A stretch of 64,000 nt of DNA from Deinococcus indicus (GTDB lineage Bacteria > Deinococcota > Deinococci > Deinococcales > Deinococcaceae): the NCBI RefSeq assembly GCF_002198095.1, contig NZ_NHMK01000008.1, positions 58,600-122,599 of the forward strand. The letters are read 5' to 3'. The notes under the pieces were generated by a model. The model searched no databases, had not been told where the DNA came from, and was given only the letters and a program-made list of their open reading frames with translations. The stretch's first letter is position 1. Every line of letters starts with the position of its first letter. A program made the translations under genes and the position numbers. Shown here piece by piece: positions 1 to 9,789 of this stretch.

Positions 1-803
1 AGGTGCGCGCGCGGCGACGGCGTGAACGCCCCCAGGTCCTCGGGGCTCAGGTCATGCAGGGTCGCGCCGGGAAAGCGGCCGGGCGTCAGGTACGCGCCGC
101 GCGGGTCGATCACATGCACGTCGTAGCCCAGCGCGTGTGCCTGCGCCGAGAGCGGCATGGCGTCGTGCCCGGCGCCGTACAGCACCAGCTGCGGCGGCGG
201 GCTGCTCAGGTCGATGAAGACCGGCGTGCCCTCCTCGCCGTCCACGCCCGGCAGGGTCAGGGTCGCGGCGCGCGGTTCGCGGCTGCCCAGGCGGTCCAGC
301 GCCGCCGCGACCGCCGGGGCGTGCAGGTCGCCGCTCAGGGTGCCCAGCACCTGAGCGTCCATTCCCTCGGCGCCGGGCAGCACCAGCGCGCGCCCCTCGC
401 CGCGCAGGGGCACGACCAGCGCCGCCGCGCGGCCCGCCTCCAGCGCCGAGAGCCACGCCGCCGTGACCGGATCATGGGCGTCCACGCGCTCCACGCGCAC
501 GTCCACGCTGCCGCCGCAGCCGATCCCCAGGCCCCAGGTGGCGTCCTCGGACAGGTCGTAGTGCGTGACGGTCGGCACGCCCGTGCGGATGACCTCCAGG
601 GCCACCTCGACCACCTCGGCCTCCAGGCAGCCGCCGGACAGCATGCACACCTGCGCGCCGTCATCCAGCACCAGCATGCGGGTGCCCTCGCGGCGGTACG
701 CGCTGCCGTGCACGCCAACCACGGTCGCGATGGCCGCCTGTTGCCCCCGGCCCAGGGCGTCACGCAGGGCGCCCAGCAGGGCGCGGGTCTCAGCAGCATT
801 CAT
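1..803 (-). CDS. XdhC/CoxI family protein, C-terminus beyond the left edge
   Basis: About 267 N-terminal residues are visible and the frame is still open at base 1. XdhC proteins bind molybdenum cofactor, help sulfurate it and hand it to xanthine-dehydrogenase-type hydroxylases. The XdhC/CoxI domain is recognisable from the SGGCLEAE motif (residues 56-63), followed by a GIGCGG stretch and, near the edge, the start of the Rossmann-type second domain (QLVLYGAGHDA). The ATG at 803 is chosen because a TACAGT hexamer lies 8 nt upstream and translation from it gives the normal XdhC N-terminus. No xanthine dehydrogenase subunit lies inside the window, so the client enzyme cannot be named. Confidence 0.85.
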   Translation of the reverse strand, partial: MNAAETRALLGALRDALGRGQQAAIATVVGVHGSAYRREGTRMLVLDDGAQVCMLSGGCLEAEVVEVALEVIRTGVPTVTHYDLSEDATWGLGIGCGGSVDVRVERVDAHDPVTAAWLSALEAGRAAALVVPLRGEGRALVLPGAEGMDAQVLGTLSGDLHAPAVAAALDRLGSREPRAATLTLPGVDGEEGTPVFIDLSSPPPQLVLYGAGHDAMPLSAQAHALGYDVHVIDPRGAYLTPGRFPGATLHDLSPEDLGAFTPSPRAH

Positions 804-955
804 TGCCGCCCACTGTACCGCCGTCAGGGTTGGCGCAAGGTGGCCCCCTCCCCTGGCCCCCGGCGCGCTTCCCCCACGGTCCCGGCGCGGTTGCCCCAAG
901 GTTTCCTGGGCGGCCCCTCACGCGCCCGGACCCGCGCGTGCGGCACACTGGGGCC

Positions 956-1567
956 ATGCTGGACAACATCCTGAATACCGTCAAACGAGGGGCCGAACGG
1001 GTGCAGCGGCGCGGCGAGGAAGTCGCGCACGCCACGCGCCTGCGCATGGAAGTCTTTCAGCTCTCGCGGGAACTCGACGCCCTGTACGCCCGCCTGGGCC
1101 GCTCGTACCACGCCGGCGCCGAGGTCGAGGTCCTGAACGGCGTGCGCGAGGACATCCGCCGCGTCGAGGAAGAAATCCGCGCCCGTGAACGCCTGATCAC
1201 CGAACTCGGCGCCGACCCCGAACAGGACATGCCCGGCCCGGCCACCGACACCGGACTGGTCAGCGCGGCCACCCCCGGCAGCGCACCCGCGCCCCGGACC
1301 GAACCGACCGTGCCAGCCGCCGTTCCCCACCCGACCCAGCACCCCACCCCGCAACCGACTCCGGAGGTCCGCATGACGAAAGACACCGATACCCCCGTCC
1401 CCACCACGCCCGACCCGACCGTGCAGCACAGCGACGAGAAACTCCCGCTGGGCGACCAGACTGCCAGCATGGGCAACGAGGCTGCCCGCGACGACATGGC
1501 CCGCCACCGCAACACCATCGAGGAAGGCAAGGCCGCCAGCCGCAACCCCGATCCGCTGGAGAAGTGA
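956..1567 (+). CDS. hypothetical protein: helical N-terminus, Pro/Thr-rich tail
   Basis: 203 residues, no family recognised. Residues 1 to about 85 are rich in Glu, Arg, Leu and Ala in a pattern that suggests amphipathic helices or a coiled coil. The remainder is rich in Pro, Thr, Ala and Asp and is probably disordered. There is no signal peptide or membrane segment, so a cytoplasmic protein is likely. The ATG at 956 follows a CACACT hexamer by 6 nt. It is divergent from xdhC and convergent with paaG. Its likely transcription terminator lies inside the 3' end of paaG (1628-1658). Confidence 0.75.
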   Translation: MLDNILNTVKRGAERVQRRGEEVAHATRLRMEVFQLSRELDALYARLGRSYHAGAEVEVLNGVREDIRRVEEEIRARERLITELGADPEQDMPGPATDTGLVSAATPGSAPAPRTEPTVPAAVPHPTQHPTPQPTPEVRMTKDTDTPVPTTPDPTVQHSDEKLPLGDQTASMGNEAARDDMARHRNTIEEGKAASRNPDPLEK

Positions 1568-1608
1568 ACGGCTGATGGCTGATGGTCAACAGCCTCTGCC
1601 CCGCCTGC
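1568..1608. repeat. short GATGG-rich intergenic stretch related to the 37.3-kb array
   Basis: Bases about 1571-1600 contain repeated GCTGATG units followed by GTCAACAGCCTCTGCC. The same unit type and the same trailing CAACAGC-TCTGC sequence end the long heptamer array at 37309-37470. This suggests a shared dispersed sequence present here with very few units. Confidence 0.45.
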
Positions 1609-2409
1609 TTACTGATCCGGTGAATTCACGTCCCGCACGAACTGTGCGGGACGTTTTTCCTTGAAGGCGGTCACGCCCTCCTCGTGTTCCCAGTGGTCGC
1701 CGGCGAGTTGTTGCAGGCGGGCTTCCTCGTCGAGGGCCTGGTCGAGGGTGCCGGTCATTGCGGCGTTCAGGGCCTGCTTGGTGAGGTTCAGGGCGTGCGC
1801 GGGGCGCGCCGCGAGGCGTTCGGCGTAGGCCTGCACGTCCTGCACGAAGGTCTCGTCCGGGTAGACCTGCTCGCACAGGCCCAGGCGCAGGGCGTCGTCG
1901 GCCCGGACGCGCTCGGCCAGGGCCATCATCTCGAAGGCGCGGTGGTAGCCCACAAGGCGCGGCAGGAACCACGTACTGCCGGAATCCGGAACGAGGGCGA
2001 TGTTGCTGAACACCTCGATCAGACTGGCGGACTGCGCCCACAGGCGGATGTCGCCGCTGAGGGCGAGGCTCGCTCCGGCCCCGGCAGCCACGCCGTTCAC
2101 GGCGGTGATCACGGGTTTGCCCAGGGCGCGGATGGTGCGGATCAGGGGGTTGTACGTGGCGTTCAGGTGCTCGGTGAAGGTCATGTCGCGGCCCGACACG
2201 TCCCCGAGGTCCTGCCCGGCGCAGAAGCCACGCCCGGCCCCGGTGATCACCACGACCCGCACGGCGCTGTCGGCGTCGGCGGCGCGCAGTTCGGCGGTCA
2301 GGGCGAGCAGCAGTTCGTCGTTCGCGGCGTTCAGGCGGTCCGGGCGGTTCAGGGTCAGGGTCCGGACGCCCGCGCGGGTGTGCGCGGCAATAACGCTCGT
2401 TTGGGTCAT
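1609..2409 (-). CDS. paaG: enoyl-CoA hydratase/isomerase, PaaG type
   Basis: 266 residues, normal length for the crotonase fold. PaaG isomerises ring-1,2-epoxyphenylacetyl-CoA to the oxepin in phenylacetate degradation and can also act on unsaturated acyl-CoAs. The oxyanion-hole signature GAGRGFCAGQDL and a following VNGVAAGAGASLALSGDI block are nearly identical to those of E. coli PaaG, as are the IPD/VPD-GSTW-LPR region and the C-terminal KRPAQF. The ATG at 2409 is preceded by TACCCT 7 nt upstream, a leaderless arrangement. It is divergent from ruvX with only 46 bp between starts. No other paa gene is visible, so a role as a general beta-oxidation isomerase is also possible. Confidence 0.88.
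   Translation of the reverse strand: MTQTSVIAAHTRAGVRTLTLNRPDRLNAANDELLLALTAELRAADADSAVRVVVITGAGRGFCAGQDLGDVSGRDMTFTEHLNATYNPLIRTIRALGKPVITAVNGVAAGAGASLALSGDIRLWAQSASLIEVFSNIALVPDSGSTWFLPRLVGYHRAFEMMALAERVRADDALRLGLCEQVYPDETFVQDVQAYAERLAARPAHALNLTKQALNAAMTGTLDQALDEEARLQQLAGDHWEHEEGVTAFKEKRPAQFVRDVNSPDQ
1628..1658 (+). terminator. intrinsic terminator inside the 3' end of paaG
   Basis: A perfect inverted repeat (arms 1628-1638 and 1644-1654, loop GAACT) is followed by TTTTT at 1654-1658. Read on the plus strand this is a typical rho-independent terminator for the gene ending at 1567. On the other strand the same bases encode the PaaG C-terminal segment RPAQFVRDV. Confidence 0.75.
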
Positions 2410-2455
2410 GCCCGTCAGGGTACCGCCTGCCGGGGCGCGCGGTACACTCGCCCGC

Positions 2456-2863
2456 GTGAGCGACCCCCACCCGGCCCCCGATGCCTCCCCTCCCGTGATC
2501 CTGGCGCTGGACGTCAGCAAGAACCGAATCGGGTTCGCGGTGAACGCGGGCCGGCTGGCGTTCGGACGGGGCAGCGTGGACCGCAAGCGGCTGCCGCTGG
2601 ACCTGAAGGCCGTGCGCCTGAAGGTCGCCGAGACCGGCGCGACCCTGCTGCTGCTGGGCCTGCCGCTGCGCACCGACGGCGCGCACAGCCCGGCCGCCGA
2701 CCGCGTCCGCGCCTTCGGGAAGATCCTGACCGAGAAGGGCTACGCGGTCGAGTACCAGGACGAACGCTTCACGACCCGCCGCGCCCGCGACCTGGGCGCC
2801 GCCGACGAGGACGAGGCGGCCGCCGTGCAGATCCTGGAACTGTACCTGCTGGGCCGCTCCTGA
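2456..2863 (+). CDS. ruvX: RuvX/YqgF-type RNase H-fold nuclease
   Basis: 135 residues, typical length. The family processes the 5' end of pre-16S rRNA and has also been called a putative Holliday junction resolvase. The first acidic motif ILALDVSKNRIGFAV, the LLLLGLPLRTDG strand with its Gly-rich turn, and the conserved YQDERFTTRRA block near the C-terminus are visible. The GTG start at 2456 has TACACT 7 nt upstream. The TGA stop (2861-2863) is also the target-site triplet of a dispersed palindromic element that begins at the next base. Confidence 0.88.
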   Translation: MSDPHPAPDASPPVILALDVSKNRIGFAVNAGRLAFGRGSVDRKRLPLDLKAVRLKVAETGATLLLLGLPLRTDGAHSPAADRVRAFGKILTEKGYAVEYQDERFTTRRARDLGAADEDEAAAVQILELYLLGRS

Positions 2864-2990
2864 TACGGACTGGCGTTTGTTTCGCCGACAATCCGGAACC
2901 CGCCCCTCTCCCACTCTGCGGAGCAGCTCTCCGAGTCGCTTTGCCTGGACCCAGCGGGCTTTGCAGCCCATTCAATCGGAGTCGGTATGA
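2861..2990. repeat. dispersed palindromic element, copy A (full)
   Basis: Core 2864-2987 (124 bp) starts TACGGACTGG and ends CGGTA. It is flanked by TGA on both sides (2861-2863 and 2988-2990), which I read as a 3-bp target duplication. The left TGA is the ruvX stop codon. The inside carries the family segments TTTGTTTCGCC, AATCCGGAA, CTCCCACTCTGCGGAGCAGCT and GGGCTTTGCAGCCC, the last a GGGCT/AGCCC hairpin. A degenerate second end (GACGGACTCCGG) follows from 2991. Confidence 0.88.
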
Positions 2991-3188
2991 GACGGACTCC
3001 GGCTGACAGCTTCCGGTGAGGGGGGTGGGGGTCGTGGGCAGGGCGGCGCGGCAGGTGACCGGCCGCGCTTCCGCACCGGCGGGCCGGCGTGGTACACCAT
3101 CGTGGAATCGCTCCCGATGTTCCCGCCGTGTTCGCCTGTGATCACGGCTTCTTCCTGTCTCGGCCCGACCGTGGGCCGGAGGTCTGTC
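2991..3188 (+). promoter_or_regulatory. upstream region of the isoamylase gene with strong ribosome binding site
   Basis: With copy A of the repeat this completes the 325-bp gap between ruvX and the isoamylase gene. The clear element is GGAGG at 3178-3182, six bases before the ATG at 3189, which decides the start against an in-frame ATG at 3102. A TACACC hexamer near 3093 could be part of a promoter, but no convincing -35 is seen. Confidence 0.5.
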
Positions 3189-5570
3189 ATGTACCGTCCT
3201 GCCCTGCTGTCCCGCCCCGCCCTGACCCTGACGGTCACCGCGCTGCTGAGTGCCTGCGGCGCTCCCTCTCCGGCCCCGGCGCCGGCCCGGCCTGACGGGC
3301 TGGCCGCGCAGGCGCTCAGTCCGACCAGTCTGGGCGCCCGCTACACCGACGCGGCGGGCACCGCGACCGGCACGACGCACCTGACGTTCCGGGTGTACTC
3401 GTCGCGCGCCACGCGGCTGGAAGTGAACCTGTACGCCGCCCGCAGCGGCGCCGACGAGAAGCTGCGCTACACCCTGACGAAGAACGCCAGCACGAACGTC
3501 TGGTCGGTCACCGTGCCGGTCAGCAGCCTGACCGGTGCGGGCATCGGCACGGTGTACTACGGGTACCGCGCCTGGGGCCCGAACTGGCCGTACAACGCCA
3601 GCTGGAGCAAGGGCAGCAGCGTGGGCTTCGTGAGCGACGTGGACGCCAGCGGGAACCGCTTCAACCCGAACAAGCTGCTGCTCGACCCGTACGCGCTGGA
3701 GGTCAGCCACGACCCGCAGGGTCCGGCCAGCGGGGTGTACTCGAACGCGGTGTACGCGACCGGCGCGGCGAACCGCGCGCTCGACAGTGGCCGCGCGGCG
3801 CCCAAGGGCATCGTGCTGAGCAGCACCACTGCCGCCGTGGGTACCAGACCCACCCGCTCGCTGAAGGACGACGTGGTGTATGAGGTTCACCTGCGCGGCC
3901 TGACGAAGGGGGACGCCAGCGTGTCCTGCGCGGGCACGTACGCGGGCGCCGCCGCGCGGGCCGCCAGCCTGAAGGCGCTGGGCGTGACGGCCGTGGAATT
4001 CCTGCCCGTACAGGAAACCGACAACGACGCCAACGACGTGACCGACGCCGCCAGCGGCCGCTCGGCGACCGGCACGACGGGTGACAACTACTGGGGCTAC
4101 ATGACCACGAACTACTTCGCCCCGGACCGCCGTTACGCCTGCGACCAGACGGCGGGCGGCCCCACGAAGGAATTCCGCGCGATGGTCAAGGCGTTCCACG
4201 ATCAGGGCATCAAGGTGTTCATCGACGTGGTGTACAACCACACCGCCGAGGGCGGCACCTGGGGACCGAACGACACCGCGACCATCCTGTCGTGGCGGGG
4301 GCTGGACAACGCCGCGTACTACACCCTGACCGGCGACGGTCAGAACTACTGGGACAACACCGGAATCGGCGCGAACTTCAATACCTTCGGCGCGGCGGCG
4401 CAGAACCTGATCGTGGATTCCCTGAAGTACTGGCGGGACGAACTGGGCGTGGACGGTTTCCGTTTCGATCTGGCGTCCGTGCTGGGCAACACCTGCACGA
4501 GCGGCTGCTTCAACTACGACAAGATGAACGCCGGCACCGCCCTGAACCGGATCACGCGGGACCTGACGCCCCGCCCGGTGGGCGGCGGGAGCGGCGTGGA
4601 CCTGATCGCCGAACCCTGGGCCATCGGCGGGAACTCGTACCAGGTGGGGAACTTCCCGTCCGGCTGGAGCGAATGGAACGGGCAGTACCGCGACACGCTG
4701 CGCCGGGATCAGAACAAGATGGGCGTGGAGCCGGTCACGCCGGGGCAGCTCGCGTCCCGCCTGTCGGGTTCCAGCGACCTGTACGGGGACGACGGGCGCC
4801 GCCCGCAGCATTCCGTGAACTTCATGGTCGCGCACGACGGGTTCACGCACGCGGACCTGTACCGCTGCACGACCAAGAACAACACGCAGGCGTGGCCGTA
4901 CGGTCCGTCCGACGGCGGCGAGGACAACAACCACTCCTGGGATCAGGGCGGCGTGGCGGCCGATCAGCGCAAGGCAGCGCGCAACGGCATGGCGCTGCTG
5001 CTGCTGAGTGCCGGGACGCCCATGCTGACCGGCGGGGACGAGATCCTGCGCTCGGTGAACTGCAACAACAACCCGTACAACCTGGATTCCAGCGCCAACT
5101 GGCTGCCCGTCACGGCCAGCGCGGACGGCGCGACGTTCCGGACCTTCACGCAGAACCTGCTGGCGTTCCGCGCCGCGCACCCGGCGCTGCGGCCCGCGAA
5201 CTTCTACGCGGCGACCGACACGAACGGGAACGCCATGGAGCAGCTGCGCTGGTTCAGGCCGGACGGCGCGGTGGCGGACAGCGCCTACTTCAACGACGCG
5301 AACAACCACGCGCTCGCGTACCGCCTCGACGGGACCGAGTTCGCCGATCCGGCGGGCGCGATCTACGTGGCGTACAACGGCTGGTCCGGGAACGTGAACT
5401 TCACGTTGCCGTGGCCCGGCGCGGGCCGCAGCTGGTACCGCGTAACCGATACCTGCTCCTGGGCGGAAGGTGCGGGACAGGTGGACCTGAACGCCGCGAC
5501 GGGCGTCGGCGGCGAGAACGCCACGTACGGCCTGTGCGGGCGCGGAATGCTGGTCCTCGTCGCGCGCTGA
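3189..5570 (+). CDS. secreted isoamylase-type glycogen/starch debranching enzyme (GH13 lipoprotein)
   Basis: 793 residues. It cleaves alpha-1,6 branch points in glycogen or amylopectin. A lipoprotein signal with lipobox LLSAC places Cys23 at the mature N-terminus, so it is probably surface-anchored. An N-terminal CBM48-like beta domain (about residues 50-170) precedes the GH13 barrel. Catalytic regions are visible: DVVYNHT (from Asp346), GFRFDLA with nucleophile Asp427, AEPW with acid/base Glu475, and VAHDG with Asp550. The domain order and the long loops rich in Asn, Thr and Gly resemble Pseudomonas isoamylase more than cytoplasmic GlgX. It stands alone, so use of external glucans is an inference. 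Confidence 0.9.
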   Translation: MYRPALLSRPALTLTVTALLSACGAPSPAPAPARPDGLAAQALSPTSLGARYTDAAGTATGTTHLTFRVYSSRATRLEVNLYAARSGADEKLRYTLTKNASTNVWSVTVPVSSLTGAGIGTVYYGYRAWGPNWPYNASWSKGSSVGFVSDVDASGNRFNPNKLLLDPYALEVSHDPQGPASGVYSNAVYATGAANRALDSGRAAPKGIVLSSTTAAVGTRPTRSLKDDVVYEVHLRGLTKGDASVSCAGTYAGAAARAASLKALGVTAVEFLPVQETDNDANDVTDAASGRSATGTTGDNYWGYMTTNYFAPDRRYACDQTAGGPTKEFRAMVKAFHDQGIKVFIDVVYNHTAEGGTWGPNDTATILSWRGLDNAAYYTLTGDGQNYWDNTGIGANFNTFGAAAQNLIVDSLKYWRDELGVDGFRFDLASVLGNTCTSGCFNYDKMNAGTALNRITRDLTPRPVGGGSGVDLIAEPWAIGGNSYQVGNFPSGWSEWNGQYRDTLRRDQNKMGVEPVTPGQLASRLSGSSDLYGDDGRRPQHSVNFMVAHDGFTHADLYRCTTKNNTQAWPYGPSDGGEDNNHSWDQGGVAADQRKAARNGMALLLLSAGTPMLTGGDEILRSVNCNNNPYNLDSSANWLPVTASADGATFRTFTQNLLAFRAAHPALRPANFYAATDTNGNAMEQLRWFRPDGAVADSAYFNDANNHALAYRLDGTEFADPAGAIYVAYNGWSGNVNFTLPWPGAGRSWYRVTDTCSWAEGAGQVDLNAATGVGGENATYGLCGRGMLVLVAR

Positions 5571-5751
5571 GTGTCGCCGGGGGGTGGTGGCGGGAATGGT
5601 CCCGCCACCACGGCCCGGTGTCCCCCACGCCGGAACCCGCCCGCGGCTGGTGCGGGTTCAATTTTCCTTATACTCCCGGCATTCTCAGCAGTCTGGTGAC
5701 GCTGGCCGGGCCGCCCGTGGTCCGCAGGGCAGCGCACCCACGGAGGTTTCC

Positions 5752-7455
5752 ATGCAAGGCAACATGATGGACGTTCAGCTGACCGTACCGACCATTCTCG
5801 AACGCATCCGCACGCAGTACGCCGCCCGTGAGGTCGTCAGCCTGCTGGTCGCCGGCCGTGACGAGCAGGGCAACCCGGTGGCGCACAAGCACCGCACCAC
5901 GTACGGGCAGGTCGCGGACCGCTCGCTGCGCCTCGCGGCCGGACTGCTGGGCCTGGGCCTGCAGAGCGGCGACCGCGTGGCGACGCTGGCCGTGAACTCG
6001 TTCCGGCACCTGGAGGCGTACCTGGGCGTGCCCAGCGCCGGGCTGGTGCTGCACACCGTGAACATCCGCCTGCACCCCGAGCAGATCGCCTGGATCCTGA
6101 ACCACGCCGAGGACCGCGTGCTGCTGATCGAGAACGTGTTCGCCGCGATGATCCCCGCCCTGAAGGCCGCCTGCCCGAAACTGGAGCACGTGTTCGTGCT
6201 GGGGCCGACGCCGCAGCCCATCCCGCTGCCCGGCGTGGCCGACTACGACACGTTCGTGGCGGACAGCGCCCCGCTGGCCCGCTACCCGCAGATTCAGGAG
6301 ACCGACGCGGCCGCCATGTGTTACACCAGCGGCACGACCGGCAACCCCAAGGGCGTGGTGTACACGCACCGCTCCACGCTGCTGCACTCGATGGTCAGCG
6401 CGCCCAAGGACGCCCTGAACGTCGGTGAGGCCGACAGCGTGCTGCCCATCGTGCCGATGTTCCACGTGAACGCCTGGGGCCTGCCGTACACCTGCGCCAT
6501 GTACGGCGCCAAGCAGGTGTACGCCGGGGTGTTCGCGGACGGCCGCAGCGTCGCCAGCCTCCTGCGGGACGAGCAGGTGACGATCACGGCGGGCGTACCG
6601 ACCATCTGGATGGGCCTGCTGGGCGAACTGGACCGCGCCGCCGCCGACGGGCACCCCTACGACCTGAGCCGCGTGGAACGCCTGATCGTGGGCGGCAGCG
6701 CCGCGCCCGAGAGCATGATCCGCGCCTTCTCGGACCGCCACCGCCTGAGCCTGCTGCAGGCCTGGGGCATGACCGAAACGCACCCGCTGGGCACCGCCAG
6801 CGCCGTCCCGGCCGGCGTGGACCCCACCAGCGACGAGGGCTTCACCCTGCGCGCCAAGCAGGGCCGCACCGTGCCCCTGATCGAACTGGAGATCCTCAGT
6901 GACGACGGGCAGCGCCTCCCGCACGACGGGAAGACCATGGGCCGCCTGATCACGCGCGGCCCGTGGGTGGCGAACAGCTACTTCAAGGGCGAGGGCCAGA
7001 GCAACTTCTTCGACCTCGACGGGCAACTCTGGTTCGACACGGGCGACATCGCCACGCTGGACGAGCGCGGCTACATGCACATTCAGGACCGCGCCAAGGA
7101 CCTGATCAAGAGCGGCGGGGAGTGGATCGGCAGCGTCGATCTGGAGAACGCCATCATGGCCCACCCGGCGGTCGCCATGTGCGCCGTGATCGCCATGGAC
7201 GACCCCAAGTGGGACGAGCGCCCGCTGGCCATCGTCGTGCCCCGCCCCGGCCAGACGGTCACGCACGACGCCCTGACGGACTTCATCGCGCCCAAATTCG
7301 CGAAGTGGTGGCTGCCCGACGCGACCGTCGTCACCGACCAGCTACCCATCGGCGCGACCGGCAAGGTCCTGAAACGCGAACTGCGCGACCAGTACCGTGG
7401 CTACAGCACCAACCCCGGCCTCGTGCCGCCCGCCAGCCCCGACCGCAGCGAGTAA
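5752..7455 (+). CDS. long-chain fatty acid-CoA ligase (ANL superfamily)
   Basis: 567 residues. It activates fatty acids with ATP and CoA through an acyl-adenylate. The P-loop-like motif TSGTTGNPKGVVYTH, the linker/A5 region GMTETHPLG, the FDTGDIATLDE region and the C-terminal catalytic-lysine motif (TGKVLKRELR) are all present. The segment RVATLAVNSFRHLEAYLGVP closely matches the Thermus thermophilus long-chain acyl-CoA synthetase. ATG 5752 is preceded by GGAGG at 5742-5746, six bases away; an in-frame ATG at 5764 is possible but worse placed. The gene is monocistronic and ends in a strong hairpin (7465-7512). Confidence 0.9.
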   Translation: MQGNMMDVQLTVPTILERIRTQYAAREVVSLLVAGRDEQGNPVAHKHRTTYGQVADRSLRLAAGLLGLGLQSGDRVATLAVNSFRHLEAYLGVPSAGLVLHTVNIRLHPEQIAWILNHAEDRVLLIENVFAAMIPALKAACPKLEHVFVLGPTPQPIPLPGVADYDTFVADSAPLARYPQIQETDAAAMCYTSGTTGNPKGVVYTHRSTLLHSMVSAPKDALNVGEADSVLPIVPMFHVNAWGLPYTCAMYGAKQVYAGVFADGRSVASLLRDEQVTITAGVPTIWMGLLGELDRAAADGHPYDLSRVERLIVGGSAAPESMIRAFSDRHRLSLLQAWGMTETHPLGTASAVPAGVDPTSDEGFTLRAKQGRTVPLIELEILSDDGQRLPHDGKTMGRLITRGPWVANSYFKGEGQSNFFDLDGQLWFDTGDIATLDERGYMHIQDRAKDLIKSGGEWIGSVDLENAIMAHPAVAMCAVIAMDDPKWDERPLAIVVPRPGQTVTHDALTDFIAPKFAKWWLPDATVVTDQLPIGATGKVLKRELRDQYRGYSTNPGLVPPASPDRSE

Positions 7456-7464
7456 GCAGAACTG

Positions 7465-7512
7465 CGGGAGGCGGGAAGCAGTGAAGGACTGACCGCTTCC
7501 CGCCTCCCGTTT
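7465..7512 (+). terminator. terminator after the acyl-CoA ligase gene
   Basis: A 15-bp perfect inverted repeat (arms 7465-7479 and 7495-7509) separated by 15 bases is followed by TTTCCC. It lies 9 bp after the stop codon. Confidence 0.75.
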
Positions 7513-7581
7513 CCCTGACCCGTTTGCCTGACTGGGCCCCGCGCACTGCGTCCAGCGCACCGCTCCCGTACACTTGCGGGC

Positions 7582-8589
7582 ATGGCTGTTTCGGTGGATG
7601 GGCAGTGGGTGACGTTCTCGCCTCCGGCGGGCGCGGTGGGCCTGATCGGGGACATGACGGACTGGCGCAAGCGCGCGCCGCTGCCAGTGGTGGATGGCGG
7701 GCCGGTGCGGTTGCGCCTGCCGCGTGGGGCGTGGGTGGAATACGCGTGGGTGGACGCCTCGGGCGAGGCGTTCGCGGACCCTGACAACGCGCAGCGGTCC
7801 CTGAATCCGTGGTGGCCGTACCCGCGCGCGGCGGTGGTCGGCGAGTACGCCCGGCACCCGCTGTGGCAGGCGCCGGACGCGACCCTGAAGGGCACGGCGC
7901 ACCGCCTGACCTGGGAGGGCACGGTGTTTCCGGGGACGCGGCGGGTGATCGTGTACACGCCGCACGGGTACGCGGGGGGGCCGCTGCCGGTGTACTACGT
8001 GCAGGACGGCGTGGCTTTCTACCGCACCGGGAAACTGGGGGACGTGATGGACCGCGCGGTGCAGGCCGGGCTGACGGAGGGCGCCGCGTTGGTGTTCGTG
8101 GAGCCGGGCGACCGGAACGGGGAGTACTACCTGAACCCCCGCTACCTGGACTTCCTGACCACCGAGGTCATGCCGCGCGTGGAGGGGCCGCTGGTGCAGG
8201 CGTCCGTGCGGGGCCTGTGGGGTGCGAGCCTGGGGGGGCTGATCAGCCTGTTCCTGGGCGCCCGGCACCCGGAGCTGTTCAGCCGGGTGGCGGCGCACAG
8301 CGGGGCGTTCATCGCTCGGCCCGGTGCGACCCGTGACGGCGTGATCGACACCACCACCGCCGGCGAGTGGCTGCTGGAGCAACTGCGCGCCGCACCCCCC
8401 ACGCACCTGACGACCAGCCTGGACACTGGCACGCTGGAATGGCTGACCGGCCCGAACCGCCGCATGGCCGGCCTGTTCGCGGACCTGGGCCTGGACCACC
8501 AGTACCGCGAGTACCCCAGCGGGCACAACTGGGTCACGTGGCGCGAGGCGCTGCCCGAGGCGTTCCTGTACCTGCAGGGCGGGGCGTAA
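7582..8589 (+). CDS. alpha/beta-hydrolase esterase, enterochelin esterase-like, with N-terminal CBM48-like domain
   Basis: 335 residues. The N-terminal ~90 residues (VGLIGDMTDWRKRAPLP, then a VEYAWVDASGEAFADP region) have the early-set beta-sandwich pattern found before Fes/enterochelin esterase-type hydrolases. The hydrolase domain has the nucleophile elbow GASLGG with Ser216 and a late His in YPSGHNW. There is no signal peptide. The substrate is unknown, and siderophore hydrolysis is only one possibility because no siderophore genes are nearby. ATG 7582 has TACACT 7 nt upstream. Confidence 0.82.
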   Translation: MAVSVDGQWVTFSPPAGAVGLIGDMTDWRKRAPLPVVDGGPVRLRLPRGAWVEYAWVDASGEAFADPDNAQRSLNPWWPYPRAAVVGEYARHPLWQAPDATLKGTAHRLTWEGTVFPGTRRVIVYTPHGYAGGPLPVYYVQDGVAFYRTGKLGDVMDRAVQAGLTEGAALVFVEPGDRNGEYYLNPRYLDFLTTEVMPRVEGPLVQASVRGLWGASLGGLISLFLGARHPELFSRVAAHSGAFIARPGATRDGVIDTTTAGEWLLEQLRAAPPTHLTTSLDTGTLEWLTGPNRRMAGLFADLGLDHQYREYPSGHNWVTWREALPEAFLYLQGGA

Positions 8590-8652
8590 GGGCGCGCGGG
8601 CCGAGCCTCCTCATCCTCCCGGCGGCGCGGCGCGGCATAGTTCGGGGCACAC

Positions 8653-9753
<1,101 letters not shown>

Positions 9754-9789
9754 GCGCTGCGCGGGGGCCGCGCGGGTAGACTCGCGGGT

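Noticed and set aside
2769..5309. 846-codon open frame on the minus strand opposite the isoamylase gene
   Set aside because: It is a shadow of a high-GC gene: it is rich in Arg, Val, Gly and His with no domain, while the other strand encodes a complete enzyme.
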